Assembly (NCBI GenBank): GCA_014879565.1
Contig: JACSRW010000025.1
Span: 186,001-250,000 of the forward strand
Source of the DNA: Chitinophagaceae bacterium
Lineage (GTDB): Bacteria > Bacteroidota > Bacteroidia > Chitinophagales > Chitinophagaceae
Length of the DNA: 64,000 nt
Direction of reading: 5' to 3'
Made by a program: the position numbers and the translations under genes. Below the pieces are notes generated by a model. The model saw only the letters and a program-made list of their open reading frames with translations, had not been told where the DNA came from and did no database searches. Within the stretch, counting starts at the first letter, position 1. The number at the start of each line of letters is the position of its first letter. Below are positions 55,101 to 60,752 of this stretch, in pieces.

Positions 55101-55985
55101 GCGGAGGGAATAGCCTGCCCGGCGCAATATTTCAATAACACCCCTGTCGCCCGGCAGATGCGCAGCCCCCACCCCCACAAATAGAACCGCCCCTGTTTTA
55201 ATGATTGAATCAATAGAACGGGCCTGGATTTCATTCCGGCGGTACAGAAATTTCTCATCAAACGCAGGCGAAAAGCTGTTATACATGTTGATGGAATCCA
55301 GCAGATCCAGGTCTCCCTTCCGGTAAGCCTCCTGTAATTTCTCTGAGGAATATTCACCATCCATATCCCCGTAACTCCGTTCTTTCCGGTTTTTATCCCT
55401 GGCCGCGTCTTTATAGGCTTCCGCCATCAGCCGCATACTTTCCCCGTAATCCTCCACCCCGGCTACTTTTTTACCCCATTTTTTTCCCGCCTGGTAGATA
55501 TACATGTCGAGGTAGGTGTCTTCCTCAAAATCGGCAGACATATTCCCGTAACTGCGGTACAGGAGGTTGTTAATCGTGGACGGGTTACTGTACATGGCCC
55601 TGGCCAGCCGGTTATCATAATTGAAGAACTTCAGGGTGCTGACCGACAGATAATCATCCGGCATGCTGTTTATATCCGCCCCTCCGTAACTGCCGCCTTC
55701 CTCGCCCAGGTCATACCGGTTCATATCTTCCTGCCAGGTTTCCGGATTGGTTTCCAGGGCTACTACCTGTGCCTGCCGGATAGCATAATAAAAGGAATCG
55801 GGCAGATTAAAGGCAATCTTGCTGCTGACATGCATGGTGCCGATCAGGTAAGAAGGCTTCCGGATTCCGTTTCCGGTTATCTCCCATAAAATGCTGGGAT
55901 ACTTCCGGGGGGCTGAAGGCCGCTGGGACTGAACAAAAAAACTTAACAGGAGAAAAGTCATCAGGAATAAGGAAAAACGCTTCAT
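52170..55985 (-). CDS. Very large exported TraB/GumN-family protein with long C-terminal extension
   Basis: Protein of 1271 aa with a signal peptide (FSLFLMTFLLLSFFVQS). Residues of about 30-310 form the TraB/GumN domain (SYLIGTMHVSS, VVALETNP, LFVGVGAAHLPGDRGVIEIL). Typical members stop near 300 aa. Next come two or three related beta-rich modules (FFKVDIPGKF; GFSVLLPHEPF), a HEAT-like helical stretch (LASTDSLVRKKAIRQIRDI) and a charged KEESKK/EEDEG segment near residue 1100. The start at 55985 is chosen; the ORF-track extension to 56231 reads through the queA promoter region. Function is unknown. Confidence 0.78.
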   Translation of the reverse strand: MKRFSLFLMTFLLLSFFVQSQRPSAPRKYPSILWEITGNGIRKPSYLIGTMHVSSKIAFNLPDSFYYAIRQAQVVALETNPETWQEDMNRYDLGEEGGSYGGADINSMPDDYLSVSTLKFFNYDNRLARAMYSNPSTINNLLYRSYGNMSADFEEDTYLDMYIYQAGKKWGKKVAGVEDYGESMRLMAEAYKDAARDKNRKERSYGDMDGEYSSEKLQEAYRKGDLDLLDSINMYNSFSPAFDEKFLYRRNEIQARSIDSIIKTGAVLFVGVGAAHLPGDRGVIEILRRAGYSLRPVKMGERASREKEMVDRIRVPVQFRTVTSPDGFFKVDIPGKFYTSGEESSLDQQQYADMANGSYYMVTRVMTNAWMWNHSPATVLKKVDSLLYENIPGKILSKQTIQRNGYRGYDITNRTRRGDIQRYHIFVTPFEVLFFKMSGTGEYVKNGEEARRFFSSIRLKEYLNGSNGWKNFSPPGGGFSVLLPHEPFTGNDGSWIFDAQDSASATQFRVIRTDIHNYGFAEEDSFDLGLMEESFMASEFMDTVLLHEHSTWQGYPALNGMYRDKDSQLYRVRYIIRGPHYYTLVAHGKQEHAVMQRFLDSFSLTPFQYGVARTEKDTSLYFSVNTPVFPREKKIKLDIPRFNLFRGDEEEEEPEDAQMEAGAYRSRVIANDTTGEKIYVSFFKASRYYYTRDSSRITRDSGMYYRGDSTWIIKKYRKELLPGNRKSWDILVTDTGSSRAIWYKVFYRDGITYTLTSLVDTLSPPSAFLHHFYESFKPADTLRSVNPYLPKATVFFQDLASTDSLVRKKAIRQIRDISLDTVDFPALKAAIEQLDWNMPGYLQTKKALIFKLGDIPVRASADYLKQLYYALGDTVELIYPVLESLLQHRNSYAYTHFKTIITDEPPVLEFSYDYLYNNEFSYYSSLNNVNYRPDNGRFLDELSDSLSLTKTILPALLPLLTLEDYKTPVMELLQEMADSNRLQPADYAAYFNQFLLEARLELKKQLISEKKMAIRKAEESKKESADNKSGEEDEGNEELGLYAALLMPFWDEKPAVPSLMSQLLSSGDKKLKYELFLLLLQKNRPCPDSLFRYFAGQDEYRFRLYADLKELGKEDRFPSMYNNHLDLGRSALLSGKRYNRPDSLVYADRLPAEYKGHKGYFYFFRYKNRKDDLGWKLAVAGLVPENPREFEFTDSLAIKNRSGRQVNSDWRPASRYNFTRFTETRIIPGAGEKKILGEELRKLLYARRKSARQFYNTGNEREDISAVPHLD

Positions 55986-56012
55986 ACAGGATTGCCGGGA
56001 ATTGGTGATAAA

Positions 56013-56020
56013 CAAATGTA
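56013..56020 (-). promoter_or_regulatory. -7 element of the TraB/GumN gene
   Basis: An exact TACATTTG on the minus strand, 27 nt before ATG 55985, supports that start. Confidence 0.5.
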
Positions 56021-56114
56021 AGATGCAGTATTTCAATAAAAGCATAAAAATCAGGCTACTGGATAAGAGAAAAAGCCAAAAAAAGGGATTCTTCAGGATT
56101 TCAGGGATATGTTG

Positions 56115-56122
56115 TAATTTTG
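56115..56122 (+). promoter_or_regulatory. -7 element of queA
   Basis: An exact TAATTTTG lies on the plus strand, with no clear -33 element. Transcription from here would begin at the first GC-rich stem of the queA leader. Confidence 0.45.
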
Positions 56123-56123
56123 C

Positions 56124-56229
56124 CCGCCGCCAAAAGGGCTCTGCCCGGCGGTGAGAATCACTTGCTTTGACCAAACCCGGCGCCGTAAGGCCGGCAAGGA
56201 CAAGCCCCGGCATCAGCCAGGTTTGCGTC
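56124..56229 (+). promoter_or_regulatory. GC-rich, highly structured RNA leader of queA
   Basis: Predicted RNA pairing includes CCGCC/GGCGG enclosing GGGC-TCT-GCCC. It also includes a 9-bp closing stem GACCAAACC with GGTTTGCGTC (one bulged C) that encloses GCC-GTAA-GGC and a second small stem. The GC content is well above its surroundings. It matches no riboswitch consensus that I recognise, including preQ1, SAM and cobalamin. Confidence 0.5.
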
Positions 56230-56257
56230 ATGAGCCTTTTTATAAACCCAACAACTC

Positions 56258-57307
56258 ATGAAGCTTTCACAATTCCGTTTTGACCTGCCCTTAAACCTGA
56301 TTGCCCAAACTCCTGCTAAAAGACGTGAAGATTCCCGGATGATGGTTGTACACCGGCATACCGGCGAAATTGAAAACAAGTATTTCCGGGATATCATGGA
56401 CTATTTTGATGACAAGGATTGTTTTGTCGTTAACAATACCAAAGTGTTCCCCGCCCGGATGTATGGCCGGAAGGAAAAGACCGGCGCCAAAATTGAAGTC
56501 TTCCTGCTGCGTGAACTGAATAAACCCAATCGCCTCTGGGATGTGATCGTTGATCCCGCAAGGAAGATTCGTGTAGGCAACAAACTGTATTTCGGCGACC
56601 AGGAAGACCTGGTGGCGGAAGTGATTGACAATACCACCAGCCGGGGCCGTACCATCCGTTTCCTCTGGGAAGGCTCCGAGGAAGAGTTCAGGGCCCAGCT
56701 GGAAAAACTCGGTGAAACCCCGCTGCCCAAATACATCAAAAGAAAACCGGACGAAGAAGATAAAGAACGTTACCAGACCGTTTATGCAAAACATGAAGGA
56801 GCCGTGGCCGCTCCTACAGCCGGTCTTCATTTCAGCCGGGAGCTGATCAAAAGACTGGAAATAAAAGGTGTTCGTTTTGCAGAAGTAACCCTGCATACCG
56901 GCCTGGGTACTTTCAGACCGATTGAAGTGGAGGACCTGAGCAAACATAAAATGGACGCGGAATACTATCATATTGATGAAACAGCCTGCAAAATTGTAAA
57001 CCGGGCCAAGGAATACGGACACCGTGTCTGCTCCATCGGCACCACTACCATGCGGGCACTGGAATCATCTTTCACAGCGCAAAAACTGCTGAAACCCTCC
57101 GAAGGCTGGACCAATATGTTTATCCACCCGCCTTATGAATTCAATATTGCGGATTCGCTGGTCACCAATTTCCACCTTCCTAAAACCTCCCTGCTGATTA
57201 TGACCTGCGCATTTGCCGGTTATGAACTGGCTATGGAGGCCTACAAAAAAGCTATCAAAGACAAGTATCGCTTCTTCAGTTACGGAGACGCTTTACTGAT
57301 CATTTAA
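56258..57307 (+). CDS. queA: tRNA preQ1(34) S-adenosylmethionine ribosyltransferase-isomerase
   Basis: Enzyme of 349 aa that moves the ribosyl part of SAM onto preQ1 at tRNA position 34, giving epoxyqueuosine. Family blocks: [84 protein letters not shown] and [13 protein letters not shown] strongly structured leader precedes it and a terminator follows. No other queuosine genes are in the window. Confidence 0.95.
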   Translation: MKLSQFRFDLPLNLIAQTPAKRREDSRMMVVHRHTGEIENKYFRDIMDYFDDKDCFVVNNTKVFPARMYGRKEKTGAKIEVFLLRELNKPNRLWDVIVDPARKIRVGNKLYFGDQEDLVAEVIDNTTSRGRTIRFLWEGSEEEFRAQLEKLGETPLPKYIKRKPDEEDKERYQTVYAKHEGAVAAPTAGLHFSRELIKRLEIKGVRFAEVTLHTGLGTFRPIEVEDLSKHKMDAEYYHIDETACKIVNRAKEYGHRVCSIGTTTMRALESSFTAQKLLKPSEGWTNMFIHPPYEFNIADSLVTNFHLPKTSLLIMTCAFAGYELAMEAYKKAIKDKYRFFSYGDALLII

Positions 57308-57328
57308 GCAAATACCAACTGCTCAGCA

Positions 57329-57357
57329 AGACCGCCCCCCTGGGCGGTTTTTTTATA
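57329..57357 (+). terminator. Terminator after queA
   Basis: ACCGCCC-CCCT-GGGCGGT is followed by a T tract on the plus strand. Confidence 0.85.
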
Positions 57358-57386
57358 TAAAAAAAGCCGCGCCTACCGGCACGGCC
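57357..57386 (-). terminator. Terminator after lysC
   Basis: GCCGTGCC-GGTA-GGCGCGGC (one G-T pair) is followed by T7 on the minus strand. It is adjacent to, but separate from, the queA terminator. Confidence 0.82.
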
Positions 57387-57407
57387 CTTACACAACTTTA
57401 CCGGGTA

Positions 57408-58730
57408 TCAGTCCAGTCCGAACATTCCCTTATTGAGCTGTTGCAGCATCTGCTTCTTATGTTCAGCCGCAATCAGCAGGGAAATATTATGCGGGCTTCC
57501 CCCGTAACTCACCATCCGTACCGGAATATTCACAATGGAACCAAATAGTTTTTTAATGATATCCTCCGTCCGGGAGATTTCATTGCCCACCACTGATATG
57601 ATTACCTGGTTTTTGTCTGTTTCAACACTGCCAAACGGCTCCAGTTCCCGGAGAATCTCATCCAGGTGCGCATCACTGTCAATGGTAAGCGAAACAGCTA
57701 CCTCCGAAGTCGTGATCATATCAATCGGCGTCCGGTATTTTTCAAACACTTCAAAAATTTTCCGCAGGAAACCATACGCCAGCAGCATGCGGCTGCTCTT
57801 GATACGGATCGCGATAATATTATCCTTGGCTGCCACGGCTTTCACACCCACACTGCCGGCTTCTTCCGCAATCAGGGTGCCTTTTGCTTCGGGCTGCATG
57901 GTATTAAGCAGTTTTACAGGCACCTTAAAAGACTGAGCGGGCCAGATGGAAGCAGGGTGCAAAATCTTTGCCCCGAAATATGCCAGCTCCGCCGCCTCTT
58001 CAAAACTCATCCGCTCAACCGGCATTGTCTTTTTCACCACGCGCGGATCATTATTATGCATACCATCAATATCCGTCCAGATTTCGCACACAGATGCCGT
58101 GATCGCTGCAGCAATCAGGGAAGCGGAATAATCACTGCCTCCCCGTTTCAGGTTATCCACTTCGCCCCTGGCGTTCCGGCAGATATAACCCTGTGTGACA
58201 AACAGCGGAATTTCCGGATGCTGCCCCAGGATCGGCTTCAGTTTCGCTGCAATGGTTTCCACATGCGGCTCATCATATGCATCAATAGACATGAATTCCA
58301 GTGCCGGCAACAGCAGGTGCGGTTTACCCTGTTCTTCGAGGTAGGTACAAAACAGTTTTGTGGAAAGCAGTTCACCCTGTGCAAGAATATCCTTGCTCAA
58401 TGCTTCACTGAAAGAAATCCGGAGTATGATATTGAGAAACTCAAAATGTTCTGCAATAATCGCATTGGCTTTGGCCAGCGACTCCTCTTTTTTCACCAGT
58501 TCCTGTACAAAGGCCCGGTAATGAGCCTCCAGTTTATCAATCACCTGTTTGGCTCCCTGCCGGTCTCCCTTTGCAATAAAATCACCTATTTCCACCAGGG
58601 CATTGGTGGTTCCCGACAAAGCGGAGAGAACAACAATCACAGGTTCTTTTTCCTGCGAAACAAGGCCCGCTATGTGATGCATTCTTTCTGGTTTGCCCAC
58701 ACTCGTGCCGCCAAACTTCATTACTTTCAT
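57408..58730 (-). CDS. lysC: Aspartate kinase
   Basis: Monofunctional aspartokinase of 440 aa. The N-terminal kinase motif is MKVMKFGGTSVGKPERM; the domain also has GGSDYSASLIAAAI and EIWTDIDGMHNNDPRVV. C-terminal ACT domains follow (YRTPIDMITTSEVAVSLTID; IISVVGNEI). It starts the aspartate family pathway to Lys, Thr and Met, and ACT domains usually give feedback control. ATG 58730 is chosen over 58793. A -7 element TATCTTTG (58845-58838) predicts a leader of about 100 nt, but no lysine riboswitch motif was seen. Confidence 0.94.
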   Translation of the reverse strand: MKVMKFGGTSVGKPERMHHIAGLVSQEKEPVIVVLSALSGTTNALVEIGDFIAKGDRQGAKQVIDKLEAHYRAFVQELVKKEESLAKANAIIAEHFEFLNIILRISFSEALSKDILAQGELLSTKLFCTYLEEQGKPHLLLPALEFMSIDAYDEPHVETIAAKLKPILGQHPEIPLFVTQGYICRNARGEVDNLKRGGSDYSASLIAAAITASVCEIWTDIDGMHNNDPRVVKKTMPVERMSFEEAAELAYFGAKILHPASIWPAQSFKVPVKLLNTMQPEAKGTLIAEEAGSVGVKAVAAKDNIIAIRIKSSRMLLAYGFLRKIFEVFEKYRTPIDMITTSEVAVSLTIDSDAHLDEILRELEPFGSVETDKNQVIISVVGNEISRTEDIIKKLFGSIVNIPVRMVSYGGSPHNISLLIAAEHKKQMLQQLNKGMFGLD

Positions 58731-58837
58731 CTTGGTTCTTTTTTTGCCCGGAAAGTCAGGAGGATCCTTCAGGTCATCTGTCAGGACCAGCACCTTCTCC
58801 CGTAATGTTAATGGATAAAAATTGCAGCAAGCGTGTG

Positions 58838-58845
58838 CAAAGATA
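58838..58845 (-). promoter_or_regulatory. -7 element of lysC
   Basis: An exact TATCTTTG lies on the minus strand about 108 nt upstream of ATG 58730. No convincing -33 element is visible. Confidence 0.4.
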
Positions 58846-58904
58846 CCTGATCCGGTTAAAATCCGGATGGGTTAAACTGTCATTTTACGGCAACGATCCC
58901 GGAA

Positions 58905-59984
58905 TCAGAATACCAGTGAAAACTTAACCGCTAACTGACGTAAGTCCGCCACAACGGGCTCCAGCAACGGAATTCCATTCAGTTTTCTTTCTGCTTCATA
59001 TTCCCTTTCCGGATCACCTGGCACCAATACTTTTTCTTCACCGGGCAGGGTGCGGCAGGAACGGAAACCCCGGATCCAGTGATCCATAGCCGATTTAAAT
59101 TCGTCAGCGGGCCGGAATGCATCAATCCGCATTGCCCCCAGAAAATGACCAATTCCCTTTCCGGGTTGCTGCGCAGGCATTGGCACATAAGCCGGGAAAG
59201 GCGGTACCCAGGGTGCGTAGTTGGCCCCGCTGAGTAAGGCGGAAAAAATATCCACCACGGCCCCCAGCGCATAGCCCTTATGCGAACCATGTTCCCGGTC
59301 GCCTCCGAGCGGCAGTAAGGCACCCCCCTTTTTCAGGATATTGGCATCATTGCTCGGATTCCCGTCTGCATCCTGTACCCAGCCATCCGGGGTATCAGCA
59401 TTCTTGCGCTGCAGCATTTCCAGTTTGCCATTGGCCGCTGTAGTGGTGGCCAGGTCAGCCACAAAGGCCGGTTCCTGCCCCGCTGGGGCGGCTACACAAA
59501 TGGGGTTGGTGCCAAGCATCTTGTCAATGGAAAAAGTAGGCGCCACCAGCGGACTGGCATTGGTCATTGCCACCCCGATCATATCGTGTTCCAGGGCCAT
59601 CATGGCATGGTAACCCGCAATACCAAAGTGGTTACTGTGCTGTACACTCACCCAACCCGTGCCGCATGTTTTTGCTTTTTCAATAGCCACCTGCATAGCA
59701 AAAGGGGCCACCACCAGTCCCAGGCCGCTATCGCCGTCCACAACTGCGGTGGAAGGGGTTTCATGAATGATTTTAATATCCGGAGTGGCATTGACTCTTT
59801 TGGCTTCCCAGAGCCGCACATATCCGCTCAGCCGCGCGATCCCATGCGAATCAATCCCGCGCAGGTCGGCCGACAATAAGGTTTTCGTGGCTGTTGCCGC
59901 ATGTTCCGGACTACAGCCAATGCTTTTGAATATACTTTCGGAGAAGGAGCAGAGTTGTTCGTAGGTGTAACGCGTATCAGACAT
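58905..59984 (-). CDS. Ldh-family (malate/L-lactate type) NAD(P)-dependent oxidoreductase
   Basis: Enzyme of 359 aa in the type 2 malate/lactate dehydrogenase (YlbC/AllD-like) family, unrelated to classical Rossmann LDHs. Signature segments: LLSADLRGIDSHGIARL, VVDGDSGLGLVVA, VSVQHSNHFGIAGYHAMMAL (active-site His), GTNPICVAAPA and HKGYALGAVVDIFSALLSGA. It reduces or oxidises 2-keto/2-hydroxy acids; the exact substrate is unknown. ATG 59984 is chosen because a -7 element (TATCTTTG, 59996-59989) lies 4 nt upstream. The ORF-track start (60035) reads through an intergenic repeat. Confidence 0.87.
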   Translation of the reverse strand: MSDTRYTYEQLCSFSESIFKSIGCSPEHAATATKTLLSADLRGIDSHGIARLSGYVRLWEAKRVNATPDIKIIHETPSTAVVDGDSGLGLVVAPFAMQVAIEKAKTCGTGWVSVQHSNHFGIAGYHAMMALEHDMIGVAMTNASPLVAPTFSIDKMLGTNPICVAAPAGQEPAFVADLATTTAANGKLEMLQRKNADTPDGWVQDADGNPSNDANILKKGGALLPLGGDREHGSHKGYALGAVVDIFSALLSGANYAPWVPPFPAYVPMPAQQPGKGIGHFLGAMRIDAFRPADEFKSAMDHWIRGFRSCRTLPGEEKVLVPGDPEREYEAERKLNGIPLLEPVVADLRQLAVKFSLVF

Positions 59985-60002
59985 GGGACAAAGATAAGAA
60001 AG

Positions 60003-60037
60003 GGTTGACAGGTTGAGCGGTTGATAAGCTGACAAGG
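60003..60037 (-). repeat. Copy 2 of a dispersed GTCAGCTT-(TCAACCNN)3 repeat
   Basis: The minus strand reads GTCAGCTT, then ATCAACCG, CTCAACCT and GTCAACCC. It aligns with 33694-33725 at about 27 of 32 positions. It lies just upstream of the ldh-family promoter. Confidence 0.65.
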
Positions 60038-60166
60038 GCAGCTCCTGTGCTTCCCCCGATTACCAGCACGGCTGTTTCTTTCAGAGGTTGTGCCCGGAGA
60101 AAACCCGGAATAACAAAAAGGATGATAAGCAACCGGAATTTCATACCGGAATATACAGAATCGGCA

Positions 60167-60193
60167 AAAAAAAATGCTCCCGGAGGAGCATTT
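60167..60193 (-). terminator. Rho-independent terminator after ssb
   Basis: AATGCTCC-TCCG-GGAGCATT is followed by seven or more T residues on the minus strand. Confidence 0.85.
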
Positions 60194-60212
60194 ACTTCAT
60201 TGACTTATTTTT

Positions 60213-60644
60213 TTAAAAAGGAAGATCATCCACCGGTTCATTCATCTCATTTCCGCTATTCATGGATGTGCCTTGGGAAGAAGCGGGGGATGACTGCTGA
60301 TAGGAAGAGGGCCCGCTGCCGGCTTCTCCCCGGCCACCAAGCAACTGGATATCCCGGACACGAAGGGAAAGAGAAGCACCGGCGGTACCGTCCTGGCGCT
60401 GAAAAGAGCGTACTTCCGGCTGTCCTTCTGCGAATACCTGTTTTCCTTTGGTCAGATACTGGGCCACAGCTGTACGATCGGTCCAGTAAGCACAATCCAC
60501 CCAAATGGTTTTCTCTTGCTGATTGCCCTGGCTGTCTTTGTATTTTTCCGTATGGGCTACGGTGAAATTGATTACATTTTTTCCATTTACGGTGTTCACC
60601 ACACAATCCTTTCCGAGATTTCCGATAACCTGCATTTTAATCAT
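60213..60644 (-). CDS. ssb: Single-stranded DNA-binding protein
   Basis: SSB of 143 aa. It has an OB-fold N-terminal domain (KMQVIGNLGKDCVVNTVNGKNVINFTVAH, TIWVDCAYWTDRTAVAQYL, KGKQVFAEGQPEVRSF), a Gly/Ser/Gln-rich linker and the acidic protein-interaction tip ending DDLPF. It protects ssDNA and recruits repair and replication proteins. ATG 60644 is preferred to TTG 60653. A -7-like TATTTTCG lies at about 60682-60689. Confidence 0.93.
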   Translation of the reverse strand: MIKMQVIGNLGKDCVVNTVNGKNVINFTVAHTEKYKDSQGNQQEKTIWVDCAYWTDRTAVAQYLTKGKQVFAEGQPEVRSFQRQDGTAGASLSLRVRDIQLLGGRGEAGSGPSSYQQSSPASSQGTSMNSGNEMNEPVDDLPF

Positions 60645-60709
60645 AGTGCTCAAATTTTAAAGTGACATAATTAAGTTAGGCACGAAAATACATTTTTCCC
60701 GATTCCTTT

Positions 60710-60731
60710 CAGCCGGGAAAAAACCCGGCTG
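60710..60731. repeat. Inverted repeat between the M14 peptidase and ssb genes
   Basis: CAGCCGGG-AAAAAA-CCCGGCTG is a perfect 8-bp stem with a 6-nt loop. It lies just after the M14 peptidase stop on the minus strand but lacks a T tract outside the stem, so terminator function is doubtful. Confidence 0.5.
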
Positions 60732-60752
60732 CACCGTTTTTTCCCGGGGACT

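Noticed and set aside
55986-56231. N-terminal extension of the TraB/GumN ORF (MTQTWLMPGLVLAG...)
   Set aside because: It lies upstream of a good -7 element and a proper signal peptide start at 55985, and overlaps the antisense strand of the queA leader, so it is not coding.
56115-56257. Known riboswitch (preQ1, SAM or cobalamin) before queA
   Set aside because: The region is structured, but none of the conserved cores of these classes could be found; reported instead as an unassigned leader.
57666-58805. 379-aa plus-strand ORF opposite lysC
   Set aside because: Shadow of the aspartate kinase gene; low-complexity, Cys/His/Arg-rich translation with no family features.
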